Shown here in pieces: positions 8,430 through 16,229 of a stretch of DNA of 39,917 bases. Source of the stretch: CAYVOV01 sp964453525 (GTDB taxonomy: Bacteria; Chloroflexota; Dehalococcoidia; Dehalococcoidales; UBA2162); NCBI GenBank assembly GCA_964453525.1, contig CAYVOV010000027.1, positions 1 to 39,917 on the forward strand, read 5' to 3'. Within the stretch, counting starts at the first letter, position 1; each line of letters begins with the position of its first letter. The notes below the pieces were generated by a model. The model was not told the DNA's origin and ran no database searches. It was given only the letters and a program-made list of their open reading frames with translations. Position numbers and translations under genes: made by a program.

Positions 8430-8470
8430 AATCAGGGTGTCGGTTGACCTAGTGTTCTGACACCCTGATT
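8430..8470 (+). repeat. 12-bp inverted repeat copied from the tRNA-Lys anticodon/variable region
   Basis: AATCAGGGTGTC (8430-8441) and GACACCCTGATT (8459-8470) are perfect complements around a 17-base spacer. A third copy of GACACCCTGATT is at 8537-8548 inside the tRNA-Lys relic, where it corresponds to the 3' anticodon stem plus variable loop. It may be a duplicated attachment core or a terminator-like hairpin. Confidence 0.6.
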
Positions 8471-8508
8471 CTTTGAAAAATCCTGAAAAGGGATGGTCTA
8501 TTTAGCTT

Positions 8509-8580
8509 TGGTAGGCCGTGCAGGTCTCGAACCTGCGACACCCTGATTAAAAGTCAGGGCATTGAAATTTCTGAGCTAGT
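8509..8580 (-). pseudogene. tRNA-Lys(TTT) relic, 3' two-thirds
   Basis: On the minus strand, the anticodon arm CCTGA-CTTTTAA-TCAGG (anticodon TTT), a perfect T arm (GCAGGTTCGAGACCTGC at 8520-8536), a 7-base acceptor strand ACGGCCT and a CCA (8509-8511) are intact. TAGCTCAG of the D arm is present, but the D loop and 3' D stem are replaced by AAATTTCAAT and no 5' acceptor strand pairs with the 3' one. A functional tRNA cannot form. Confidence 0.75.
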
Positions 8581-8720
8581 CAGATTTTCGTAGCTAAATT
8601 TGGCGCGACCACCCCACTTTTTTAGTCGAGTCAGAGTGTCGCTTTTTCCTCCGGTCTGCCAGCGTTTTGCTGGTTTAATTATATCATACTGGTCTGCGAA
8701 ACTTGTAGTGTTGATTTTAA

Positions 8721-8734
8721 TGCGTATAACTTAC
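8721..8734 (+). repeat. Family-2 palindromic repeat, left arm (interrupted by IS1182)
   Basis: TGCGTATAAC-TTAC ends at the IS boundary; the matching arm GTTATACGTA resumes at 10404. Together they rebuild the same hairpin seen intact at 13866, 17871, 19997 and 25991. Confidence 0.7.
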
Positions 8735-10399
8735 GAGCCTGTCGAAAAACCTCATTAAAATAGCCTTATCTGCCTGCTTTCTGAGGTATAATCAGGTAAT
8801 CTCAGGCAGGAAGGACAGAGCTAATGAACGCTAGATACCGACCCTATAATCCTGAAGAAGGTTATTTTACCCTTATTGACCCTGGAGACATCAAGAATCA
8901 TAATCCTCTCCTGAAAGCCATAGATTCATTTGTTGAAGGCCATATCTCTGTGGAGCCGTTTTCTCAGAGGGCGAGGAACGAGATTGAAGGAGCCCCGGCG
9001 GTGCATCCCAGGATGATGCTGAAAGTCACCTTCTACTCGTATGCCCGGGGTGTTTATTCCTCCAGGGAGATGGAAGACCGGATGCGGTGGGATCCCAACT
9101 ATATCTATCTCAGTGCCAATCAGAGAGTCGACCACAGTACCATCTGCAATTTCATCCTGAAATACGGGGACGAAGTCAAGGCGGTCTTCTCCCGTCTGGT
9201 CTATGTAATGGCTAAGATGGGACATGTAACCATGGATTTTGTGGCTATAGACGGAACAAAGATAAAGGCTGACGCCGGCATGAAATTCACTGGCAATGTC
9301 AGAGAGTTCCGGCAGAAGCGGGACAGGATTGAGCGGAAGATAGAAAAGATAATGCGTCATACCACGAATGAAGCGGTGGAGGGTAAAGCTCACCGTGAGC
9401 AAAAGCTGGATGCTCTGGAGCGAGATAAAGCCAGGATAGATTCCTTTCTTACTGAGGTGGAGCAGGAAGATATTCCTCCAAAGGGAAAGGTAAACCTGAC
9501 TGATATTGACTCCCGCATGGTCAAGGATAAAGACAGCAAATATATGGGCTACAATTGCCAGATAGCGGTGGATAAGGAAAATCACGCTATTGTCGGCACC
9601 GAGGTATTCAATGAAGCCTCTGACAGGGGGCTGCTGGAACCGATGATTGAGGATATAAGAGACTGGACTGGGGAAACTCTGGATCATACAGAGGTCGGCG
9701 CGGATGCCGGCTATTTCAGCTCGGACAATATTAGATATTGCCATGAACGGGGACTGGATGTTTACTTGCCTGAAGGCAAAGGGGAAGGCGGAGTCAGACA
9801 GTGGAAAGGAAACATGATCAGAGGCAGAGATTGCCGGATGGAGATGGATGGGGATATCAAACGCCTGACGTGTCCCGGCGGACAGGTAATGGAGACGATG
9901 GTTGCCAAAGAAGACCGTGGCAACTACTTTTACCGGTTCCGTCCTGATGCCGGATTATGCAAGGACTGCTCATTAAGAGCCAGGTGTTACCGGAGTAAAA
10001 GTACCTATCGGGATTTCAGGGTAAAGAAGGAATATTTCGAAACTCTGGCCTTAAGAGCCCGGATGACAGAAAAACTGTCAGGAGTACACGGGAAACAGAG
10101 AATGAGGGATAGGGCATGCCTGATTGAGCACGTATTCGGAGAGATCAAGGAGATCTTCCGATTCAGGAGATTCCGGTACCGGGGCCTGGAGAAGGTAAGG
10201 CTGATATGGCAGTTGGTCTGTATCGGCTATAACTTCAGGAAGATAGCAAGGCTGGCCTATGGATAACCAACCATGAATGAAGGAATGTTAGGAAAAACAA
10301 GGAGTGTTATGGCCCAATCCTCAGCTATACGTCCCTACCACTGAAAAATTGCTTTGTGACTTGATGGGTAGCCAATAGCCAGGGTTTTTCGACAGGCTC
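8735..10399 (+). mobile_element. Complete IS1182-family insertion sequence, 1665 bp
   Basis: The ends are perfect inverted repeats: GAGCCTGTCGAAAAACC at 8735-8751 and its complement ending at 10399. The only gene is a 480-residue IS1182-type transposase. No simple direct target duplication is visible. Instead the flanks TGCGTATAAC-TTAC and TAGT-GTTATACGTA form the two arms of a palindrome, so the element sits in a hairpin loop. Insertion into palindromes has been reported for relatives of this family. The copy looks intact and potentially active. Confidence 0.93.
8824..10266 (+). CDS. IS1182-family DDE transposase
   Basis: 480 residues. The N-terminal DUF772-type domain (about 40-115: MLKVTFYSYARGVYSSREME) is followed by the DDE catalytic core with VAIDGTKIKADAG (first D), VGADAGYFSSDN (second D) and LIEHVFGEIKEIFRFRRFRYRG (E). 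A cysteine-bearing insert (CKDCSLRARCYRS) precedes the last motif, as is usual in this family. An AGGAAGG ribosome binding site lies just before the ATG. The reading frame has no lesions. A 272-residue antisense frame inside it is a shadow. Confidence 0.95.
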   Translation: MNARYRPYNPEEGYFTLIDPGDIKNHNPLLKAIDSFVEGHISVEPFSQRARNEIEGAPAVHPRMMLKVTFYSYARGVYSSREMEDRMRWDPNYIYLSANQRVDHSTICNFILKYGDEVKAVFSRLVYVMAKMGHVTMDFVAIDGTKIKADAGMKFTGNVREFRQKRDRIERKIEKIMRHTTNEAVEGKAHREQKLDALERDKARIDSFLTEVEQEDIPPKGKVNLTDIDSRMVKDKDSKYMGYNCQIAVDKENHAIVGTEVFNEASDRGLLEPMIEDIRDWTGETLDHTEVGADAGYFSSDNIRYCHERGLDVYLPEGKGEGGVRQWKGNMIRGRDCRMEMDGDIKRLTCPGGQVMETMVAKEDRGNYFYRFRPDAGLCKDCSLRARCYRSKSTYRDFRVKKEYFETLALRARMTEKLSGVHGKQRMRDRACLIEHVFGEIKEIFRFRRFRYRGLEKVRLIWQLVCIGYNFRKIARLAYG

Positions 10400-10403
10400 T
10401 AGT

Positions 10404-10414
10404 GTTATACGTAT
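10404..10414 (+). repeat. Family-2 palindromic repeat, right arm (interrupted by IS1182)
   Basis: GTTATACGTAT directly after the IS (with TAGT between) complements the left arm at 8721-8730 except for one G:T position. Confidence 0.7.
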
Positions 10415-10454
10415 AGAATAAGTTAGGACAATTATTAGGAAAGATGATATTGCT

Positions 10455-10520
10455 GAACAAACACCAGGATTACTGTCCAGTCATGGTACGCTTGGTCAAT
10501 ACCTTTTAGCTTTAAACTTA
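10455..10520 (+). repeat. Family-1 65-bp repeat, copy F (diverged)
   Basis: Starts CTGAACAAACACCAGGAT, continues GTCCAGTCATG and ends ATACCTTTTAGCTTTAAA. It matches the consensus of the copies at 11564, 33633, 34746, 35262 and 39605 over its length with several substitutions. It sits between the IS1182 element and the DNA glycosylase gene. Confidence 0.65.
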
Positions 10521-10644
10521 CCAGACATTGAAACTATACTCCTCTTAATCTAGATGCGACACGATAACAGAGAATCAAACTAAGGTCAATAGCTTTTTGG
10601 TACTTAGTTCAGGCTCATTAATACTATTTATTAATCAAATATGG

Positions 10645-10653
10645 TGATATAAT
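10645..10653 (+). promoter_or_regulatory. Extended -10 promoter of the DNA glycosylase gene
   Basis: TGATATAAT, that is TGN plus a perfect TATAAT at 10648-10653, 28 bp before the ATG. No good -35 is present, which fits an extended -10 promoter. Confidence 0.5.
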
Positions 10654-10680
10654 CTGGCCATAAAATAACGGAGAAAACGT

Positions 10681-11454
10681 ATGGATAATGAAATAAAAGA
10701 ATTTATACGTTGGGAAGAGATACCGCAAATCCTGATAAACCGTGGAGTTGAGTTACTAAGTAAACCTTATGAAAGAGTAGAATTTACTCATAATTCCAAA
10801 GCAGATGATTTACTGAATGACTTAGATCATCATCCTCATGCTTTTGTTCTCGCTTGTATAATGGACAGACAAGTAAAAGCTGAACGTGCTTGGTTGATAC
10901 CGTACGAAATATCTCTAGAACTTGGTAACTTTAACCTGTTCTTTCTTCTGGAATTAAGTCTCGAAGACCTGACGGAAATTTTTGTGAGAAAACATTTACG
11001 TCGATTCAATCAGGATATGGCGAATTATTTTTATTTAGCGATACATAGGATAATTGACCAATATAAAGGTGATGCTTCTAAGATATGGCAAAATAGCCCT
11101 AGAAGTGCTTCTGTTGTAAGACGGTTTCTTGAATTCGATGGTGTAGGTATTAAGATTGCTACTATGGCTACAAATATACTTGTAAGAGATTTTAAAATTC
11201 CATTTATGGATAAACTTTGTATAGATATATCACCGGATGTCCAAGTAATGCGAGTATTTAAACGTTTAGGTCTTATCGACAATAATGCATCGACAGACGA
11301 ATTGATTTACAGGGCCAGAGAACTAAATCCCGAGTACCCGGGCATATTTGATGTTACTGCATGGGAAATTGGCAGGAATTGGTGTCGACCTAGGTTTAAC
11401 CAACTGAATTGTGAGGGTTGCTACTTAAACCAAAACTGCCCAAAATGTCATTAG
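10681..11454 (+). CDS. Iron-sulfur HhH-GPD DNA glycosylase/lyase-like protein
   Basis: 257 residues. The helix-hairpin-helix is at about residues 150-170 (FLEFDGVGIKIATMATNIL), with K at the position of the endonuclease III lysine. It is followed by DISPDVQVMRVFKRLGL, the region of the catalytic aspartate (usually VDTHVxRVxxRLGL). Four C-terminal cysteines (C-x8-C-x2-C-x5-C) form a [4Fe-4S] cluster loop; endonuclease III has C-x6-C-x2-C-x5-C. It probably excises damaged bases, but the long N-terminal region is not that of Nth or MutY and the substrate is unknown. The gene is notably AT-rich compared with its neighbours and is bordered by family-1 repeats on both sides, suggesting transfer. 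The ATG follows CGGAG. Confidence 0.72.
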   Translation: MDNEIKEFIRWEEIPQILINRGVELLSKPYERVEFTHNSKADDLLNDLDHHPHAFVLACIMDRQVKAERAWLIPYEISLELGNFNLFFLLELSLEDLTEIFVRKHLRRFNQDMANYFYLAIHRIIDQYKGDASKIWQNSPRSASVVRRFLEFDGVGIKIATMATNILVRDFKIPFMDKLCIDISPDVQVMRVFKRLGLIDNNASTDELIYRARELNPEYPGIFDVTAWEIGRNWCRPRFNQLNCEGCYLNQNCPKCH

Positions 11455-11500
11455 AGACAGTATATAGCTCCATGGGATTCGAAACCCTTAAAATAAATAG

Positions 11501-11560
11501 TGGCAGCGACTGGATTTGAACCAGTGACCAAGGGCTTTTGAGTCCCTTGCTCTACCTCTG
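11501..11560 (-). pseudogene. tRNA-like relic (anticodon loop CTCAAAA), 5' end lost
   Basis: On the minus strand: GAGGTAGAGC (D-arm-like), anticodon arm AGGGA-CTCAAAA-GCCCT with an A:G clash at its base, a 5-base variable loop, a perfect T arm ACTGG-TTCAAAT-CCAGT (11509-11525) and acceptor strand CGCTGCC plus A. The loop reads CAA (Leu), yet the short variable loop is not that of a tRNA-Leu. The 5' acceptor strand is absent; in its place the family-1 repeat begins at 11564. Confidence 0.6.
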
Positions 11561-11563
11561 ATT

Positions 11564-11629
11564 GACAAATATCGGGATGTTTGTCCAGTCATGAGTACTC
11601 GTGGGCGATACCGTTTAGCTTCAATGTTT
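11564..11629 (+). repeat. Family-1 65-bp repeat, copy A
   Basis: ACAAATATCGGGATGTTTGT, then CCAGTCATGAGTACTCGTGG, then GCGATACCGTTTAGCTTCAA. It belongs to the GTCCA-TCATGAGTACTC subtype shared with 39605. It directly abuts the tRNA-like relic. Confidence 0.85.
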
Positions 11630-11759
11630 GGACTTGATTATTCACAAATATTTGGAGCAGATTAACAATCCGCCCTTTTATGTATCCATCATAGCTTTAC
11701 GTATAAGTCTATGCAAAGAACCAATCAAAAAAAGTGTATTTTTCTTGTTCTGAACCCTA

Positions 11760-12701
11760 TCATCGTGCATTTAGTGCACGCAGTAAAGCGGTCAGCAGAG
11801 TGAGTTGAGGAGTAGCGATTCCGAGTGATTGTGCACGGCTTAGTGGTTCACTAAATATGGCCTCAATTTCCATCACTTTGCCATCCACAAAGTCTATCAC
11901 CGTACTTGGCCTATATACTCCCATGGTATCGGTTAATTCAAACATACGCTCGATAACGCTTGTGCGGTCTATTCGCGAATCCTCCGAGTGAGCTGCCAAA
12001 TCCCTGTTACCAGCTTCCATTACCTCTTCTATCAACGTTTGTGCTGTATTCCGAAGACCCGGGTCGCCCACGATACGGTCAGTGGTGATTCCTCCAGCGG
12101 CGACAGCCAATCCATTGAAAGGGATGTTCCAGCATAGCTTCTCCCAGCGTGCACGTAAAAGAGACAGCAATGCAGTAACTTGAACCTTGCTTGGTGTCCA
12201 AAGTGAGACAGCAGCCTTAAGTTCGTTACTGTCATTCCGGAAGTGTCCGAGCGTAACCGGTCCGTAGGCGAGATGATGCACGTAGCCAGGCTCTCCCCGG
12301 TTAATGCAGGTAAATGCCAACCCACCAAATACTCGTTCGGGACCGAACCACTCAGCAAAGCGTTCTTCAAGCCCCAAACCATTCATTAGCACGAGTATGC
12401 GTGTTTTGGCTGAAACACAAGGTCGCACCAACTCCTGCGCTTGTTCTATAGAGGTTGCCTTTAGAGCACAAATCACCCAATCAACTGGACCGATCTCCTC
12501 ACTGCTTAGGGTAATCGTTGGATTGTTTAACGTGAAGTCACCATCTGGGCTTGTGACTCTTAGACCACCCTCACTTACCGCTTAGTAGTCGCGTCGCATT
12601 AGGAAACGAACGTCATGCCCAGCCTCAGAAAGTCTTCCACCATAATAGCTGCCAATGGCCCCAGAACCAATAACGGCTACAGTCTGTCGCTGGTTTGTCA
12701 C
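11760..12701 (-). pseudogene. 2-dehydropantoate 2-reductase family gene with one in-frame stop
   Basis: The frame is open for 313 codons from GTG 12699-12701 (after AGGAGGTG) to 11760 except for a single TAA at 12582-12584. Before the stop it reads VAVIGSGAIGSYYGGRLSEA and then GHDVRFLMRRDY. After it come EGGLRV, VICALKATS, LVLMNGLGLEE, and the RWEKLCWNIPFNGLAVAAGG region containing the catalytic lysine. Changing the TAA to GAA or CAA restores a normal member of the family. Promoter and ribosome binding site are intact, so this is a recent loss, a strain variant or a sequencing error. It belongs to the same family as the gene at 7312 but is only distantly related. Confidence 0.85.
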
Positions 12702-12740
12702 TGTCACCTCCTATGGCGAGTGAAAGACCTTGTGATTCGT

Positions 12741-12778
12741 AGTTTAGGTAGCTGAGTTTCCTTTGTCAAGAAACTCAG
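12741..12778 (-). promoter_or_regulatory. Promoter plus overlapping inverted repeat for the broken reductase gene
   Basis: On the minus strand, TTGACA (12764-12769), 17 bp, TAAACT (12741-12746). A perfect 9-bp inverted repeat, CTGAGTTTC (12752-12760) and GAAACTCAG (12770-12778), straddles the -35 box and spacer. That is the position of a repressor operator. Confidence 0.55.
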
Positions 12779-12920
12779 TTTACTGCACAGACCGCTAGAA
12801 AGTGCACTACAAGTTCGAGTGAGCGAGTGATCTCCCTCAGGGAACACTATCCTACTATCCACGCTCCTCGGCAATTCATGGAATTGACCTAAGAAGTAGG
12901 CAGCGTCGCTATGGGCGCAT

Positions 12921-13550
12921 TTATTGTGGCGCCTTTTCGGCCTCGTAAGCTGCCAACAGGCTTAATCCAATTTTCAGAACTCTTACCTTTACATTTTCTA
13001 TCCTTAAACCGAAAAAATTTTCAAATTCTTTTCGATATTCTGCCTCAGAGCGCCAAGTTTTTCCCAAATTTATTCCATCCTGGTCTATTGCCGTAAAAAA
13101 CCAATTGATGATTCTTCCCACAATATTTTTTTGTTTAGCTAACCCAAGGTAACTCGGCTCAACAATAATCACCATCGGAGCTGCTCTTAGCGATTTGGTA
13201 AGAACCATTTTGGTCTTTTCAGTTGAAAGATGATGCAGCAAGTCAGTAATAATAACTACATCACTTCGGGGATAGTCTAAGCCGTCGACGCCGTCCTGGA
13301 TCTGAATATCCCGATCGTATCTTTCCCGCCCATACCTAATAAATGTGTCGTTTAGATCTATACCTCGGTATGAGCAAGAAGGATGGAGGGATTTTTGGAT
13401 ACTACCGAAACCACAGGCCACATCAAAGACGGATTTATTCTTTCCAATTATACGCCCAATCTCACTCCTTAGCTTTTGTTTGCCAAGGCGAGGGATACCC
13501 GCTAATCGAAATAAGAATGGGTGTTTGTAAAGAGGACTGACTTTCACCAT
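12921..13550 (-). CDS. Class I SAM-dependent methyltransferase
   Basis: 209 residues. Motif I is VFDVACGFGSIQKSL (about residues 41-55), followed by YRGIDLND (acidic end of strand 2) and DVVIITDLLHHLSTEKT (motif for strand 4). The C-terminal half (VEPSYLGLAKQ, WRSEAEYRKEFENFFG) resembles small methyltransferases that act on lipids or polyketides. The substrate cannot be read. An AAGGATG ribosome binding site precedes the ATG. It points toward the broken reductase but is 220 bp away from it, so it is probably transcribed separately. Confidence 0.82.
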   Translation of the reverse strand: MVKVSPLYKHPFLFRLAGIPRLGKQKLRSEIGRIIGKNKSVFDVACGFGSIQKSLHPSCSYRGIDLNDTFIRYGRERYDRDIQIQDGVDGLDYPRSDVVIITDLLHHLSTEKTKMVLTKSLRAAPMVIIVEPSYLGLAKQKNIVGRIINWFFTAIDQDGINLGKTWRSEAEYRKEFENFFGLRIENVKVRVLKIGLSLLAAYEAEKAPQ

Positions 13551-13783
13551 TTTAGGTACATCCTTCTTAATGTACCGCTCGCTCTAGAAAAAGCCTGACC
13601 CAATTGCCATCCCGCTTAAATCGGACACGTGTCTCCTCTAAAGTTTGCCATTGCTAATATTTTACGTTAAATGGCGTGCTTAGAAAAGGCCGGAGGCTCG
13701 AGGTACGGTGAACGACCATCCAGTGCAACGATAGGAGCAGCTGACATCAATGCGACTTCACTTTCTAATATTTTGTTACCTTC

Positions 13784-13805
13784 GAACAAACATCGGGATG
13801 AATGT
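13784..13805 (+). repeat. Family-1 repeat, fragment G (left arm only)
   Basis: CGAACAAACATCGGGATG followed by AATGT matches the first ~20 bases of the family-1 consensus; the rest of the repeat is missing. Confidence 0.5.
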
Positions 13806-13865
13806 ATGGACGTAGAATTTATAGCTGATAACCCAATTAGCCGTTTAACTTGCTCCTTGATAGTC

Positions 13866-13890
13866 TGCGTATAATTAATGATACACGCAT
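13866..13890 (-). repeat. Family-2 palindromic repeat (reverse orientation)
   Basis: TGCGTATAATTAATG followed by ATACACGCA. Its complement aligns with the copy at 17871-17895 with two or three differences. Confidence 0.7.
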
Positions 13891-14042
13891 AGTAAACTTT
13901 TCATCCCATTGCTTTCTCGGTATGGTATCATTGAACCAGGGAAATCTCCATTGGAAGGACCATATATAAACAACGTAGAATCCCTGAAATTTAATCTATG
14001 GAATAGCTCTAGAGGTTTTATGGAAAGGGGACGGTTACATCA

Positions 14043-14486
14043 GTGGCAAGACCCTCAAATTATTCAAATGTTCACTTAATACACCGGTTTAAAGTCTCGC
14101 TTAAGGGAAGGCCTGATATCTGGCGCATTATTGAGATAAAAGAAAACCAAATGTTATCCAGCCTGCATAAAGCGATCTTCAAAGCCTTCGACCGCTTTGA
14201 CGAACACCAATATAGCTTCTTTTTAAGCAACAAACCTTATGATAGGGAGAGCCGGTTTATTTCACCGGGCTTGGATACTGACGGAACGGGTAAACTTGCC
14301 ACCCGTATCAGAATTGACAGTATTGCCCTGTATGGTGGACCAAAATTTCTCTATCTCTTCGACTATGGTGACGAGTGGTGGCACGAGGTTGAGCTAATTA
14401 GCGTAACTGAAAAGGTTACACGAGCCAACTATCCCAGGGTAGTGGAGAAGCAGGGCAAATCACCCCCGCAGTATCCGAAGTATTGA
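14043..14486 (+). CDS. Plasmid pRiA4b ORF-3-like family protein
   Basis: 147 residues starting at a GTG preceded by AAAGGGGA. It contains the family features HRFKVSLKGRPDIWR, LSSLHKAIFKAFDRFDEHQY, LYLFDYGDEWWHEVELI and YPRVVEKQGKSPPQYP. This family, also called IS1096 TnpR-like passenger domain, is widespread on plasmids and mobile DNA. Its role is unproven. The typical acidic tail after PPQYP is missing, so this copy may be slightly truncated at the C-terminus. It is followed 158 bp later by a winged-helix protein on the same strand. Confidence 0.82.
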   Translation: MARPSNYSNVHLIHRFKVSLKGRPDIWRIIEIKENQMLSSLHKAIFKAFDRFDEHQYSFFLSNKPYDRESRFISPGLDTDGTGKLATRIRIDSIALYGGPKFLYLFDYGDEWWHEVELISVTEKVTRANYPRVVEKQGKSPPQYPKY

Positions 14487-14644
14487 GAGCTAAACTATCC
14501 ATCGGAATGTTATCCAATAATGCCATCAATTTATTTGGTTTCTGGGTGGAAAGGGTAGCAGAGTAACGTTATAATTGGTGAAAGGATCTAGCTAAACTTC
14601 ATTCGTTAGTTAATATTGTAGTCAATGGTAAAGGGAGCCTGCCC

Positions 14645-15172
14645 GTGATAGCTACTAAGAAAAAAAGAAAGAACAAATCGACCTTAGGTGCACTCATTGT
14701 GAGTCTCATTAATGAGGAAGGTCCGAGAAAACTCAGCGGTATGACGAAAATACTGGATTCTTCTTACAAGAGTCTTAGCTCCGAAGTCTACAGATTGAGG
14801 AAGCTAGGTGTGTTGGAGAAGGATGCCGATGGTGTGTTGTCACTAGTACCGGGTATTGACCTGGCCATGTTCGGAATCGAACTTATTACTACGGATCCAT
14901 TTGCATCTGCACAGCCTCAACCCGAAAGACCGCAAACCTTGGAAGAAGAGTTCATGAACTTATTGATAAGTACCGGAGTAAAGAACGGAGTGGAAACCAT
15001 CACCAAAATCTACTTTTCTGGAAATGATATCTGGAATGCACAGTGGCTTCATCATGTTCTGTCAGACATAGCAGAAGGCTTTGTGACCGAAGGACAATAC
15101 AAATTGATCATGGGTTACTGGACGAGAACCAAGGGCATCCCTTATGGGTACGAAGACTTCTTCGATGATTGA
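14645..15172 (+). CDS. Winged-helix-like protein of unknown function
   Basis: 175 residues from a GTG start after GGGAG. The lysine-rich N-terminus leads into a helix-turn-helix/wing pattern at about 15-70 (LGALIVSLINEEGPRKLSGM, SSYKSLSSEVYRLRKLGVLE, KDADGVLSLVPG). A proline-rich linker and a helical acidic C-terminal half (about 95-175) follow, with no family recognised. It could be a DNA-binding regulator. Confidence 0.6.
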   Translation: MIATKKKRKNKSTLGALIVSLINEEGPRKLSGMTKILDSSYKSLSSEVYRLRKLGVLEKDADGVLSLVPGIDLAMFGIELITTDPFASAQPQPERPQTLEEEFMNLLISTGVKNGVETITKIYFSGNDIWNAQWLHHVLSDIAEGFVTEGQYKLIMGYWTRTKGIPYGYEDFFDD

Positions 15173-15927
15173 CGATTTATAGTACAATGATGTCTTAAAG
15201 ACAGTAGAGATGGTTTTTCAGTCTCGTTAATGATATGCCAGGGGTACCTCCCCCCTCTTCGGTCTATCGTAGCTTAGAGAGATAATTCCTTACCAGATTA
15301 ACTAACTACTGAACTCAGTATTTTTCAAACCACTTGTTACAATCGGTTATCCAGTCAATGTAGTACTGTTATTGAGGTCAGTATCATACCCGTTCTAGCC
15401 TTCTATCCACCATATATGGAGAAGATTTGTTGTATCTAAACTGGTTCCCCCATTTTGTATCTGGTCAACGGATTATTGCTGTATCTAGCAATGGTAGTAC
15501 TAACTAAAGTCCACGAACTTTGTATCCAAAGCCCGTGGAAATCGCCGGAAATTGCTTAAATAGAGTACTGTTATCACTAATTGCAGCTCTGGATTTACAT
15601 CGGAAACAGCCGTTTCCCAATGAATTTTCTCTTATCCGGTTTAATCCGTACTAAAATAATCGTGCTTGAAGATGAGACATTCTAAGTAGGTTTAACCAAC
15701 TTCTCGAGAGAATCCTGTTTTCAATGCATATACTGAAAGCTCTGGCGATATTAAACGTAATAAATCCCGAAGAGCAAAATATGTCAATGGAAAAGTCCTT
15801 TTATTCGCCCTAATTACCTGGCTTGATGAGCGTCTTCTACTGCTTTCCCAGCTGGTCGTGGGAATCGCACACAATATCCTCTTTTGTTAACTAATAATAC
15901 TTTTTCAAATGAGGTATGTTCACTACT
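15173..15927. other. Long non-coding stretch, possibly decayed
   Basis: No ORF with a ribosome binding site and protein-like composition. A hairpin at 15511-15538 combines CCACG/CGTGG and CTTTG/CAAAG stems around a TATC loop. Around 15725-15890 plus-strand frames give short protein-like patches (ILKALAILNVINPEEQ in one frame, TWLDERLLLLSQLVVG in another), suggesting a frameshifted gene remnant. Confidence 0.35.
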
Positions 15928-16116
15928 CTAATGCTCCTTAATCCACTTTAGCAAATCTTCCTTAAGGAACATCCTTTTATTTCCAATCTTGTGCGATGGT
16001 AATCCTTCTTTTATCAGATTATAAAGGGTCTGATGACTTACCCTCAGAAATTCTTGAGCTTCTGCAAAGGTAAACAATACACGTTCGACTTCTTTATCAG
16101 GTTTCTTCCTGGGCAT
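15928..16116 (-). CDS. Excisionase-family helix-turn-helix protein
   Basis: 62 residues. The MerR/excisionase-type HTH reads LFTFAEAQEFLRVSHQTLYN followed by LIKEGLPSHKIGNKRMFLKE and DLLKWIKEH, matching HTH_17 (helix-turn-helix, wing with G-R-MF, final helix). It binds DNA, either as a regulator or as a recombination directionality factor. No integrase is nearby, so regulation is more likely. It is transcribed divergently from the 16266-17622 operon, with a palindrome between them. AGGAG precedes the ATG. Confidence 0.85.
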   Translation of the reverse strand: MPRKKPDKEVERVLFTFAEAQEFLRVSHQTLYNLIKEGLPSHKIGNKRMFLKEDLLKWIKEH

Positions 16117-16196
16117 TATTCTCTCCTATACTATTTCAGACATAATAGTAAGATTTTAAGTTTTAATAGGCACATACAGGCAGATATAGATAAATA

Positions 16197-16225
16197 TTGA
16201 CAAATTATGACACTAATGATATGAT
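16197..16225 (+). promoter_or_regulatory. Strong sigma-70 promoter with extended -10
   Basis: Consensus TTGACA (16197-16202), 17-bp spacer, TGA-TATGAT (-10 at 16220-16225, extended by TG). It drives the three-gene operon that begins at 16266. Confidence 0.75.
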
Positions 16226-16229
16226 AATA

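Larger units (their letters stand above)
13551..14042. other. Gene-free stretch with repeat fragments
   Basis: No protein-like ORF. Contents recognised: a left-arm fragment of the family-1 repeat (13784-13805) and a family-2 palindrome (13866-13890). The 67-residue frame at 13671-13874 runs across both repeats and is not considered a gene. Confidence 0.6.

Noticed and set aside
8509..8580. Functional tRNA-Lys gene
   Set aside because: The D loop and the 5' acceptor strand are missing; only the anticodon, T arm and 3' end are normal.
8926..9744. 272-codon minus-strand ORF inside the IS1182 transposase
   Set aside because: It is fully antisense to a gene with intact catalytic motifs. Its composition (long hydrophobic stretches without motif) is that of a shadow frame and there is no ribosome site.
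13671..13874. 67-residue plus-strand ORF
   Set aside because: It runs through a family-1 fragment and into the family-2 repeat, lacks a ribosome site and has no protein-like pattern.
15692..15874. 60-residue minus-strand ORF
   Set aside because: Serine/arginine-rich low-quality frame without ribosome site; the plus strand there looks more like decayed coding sequence.
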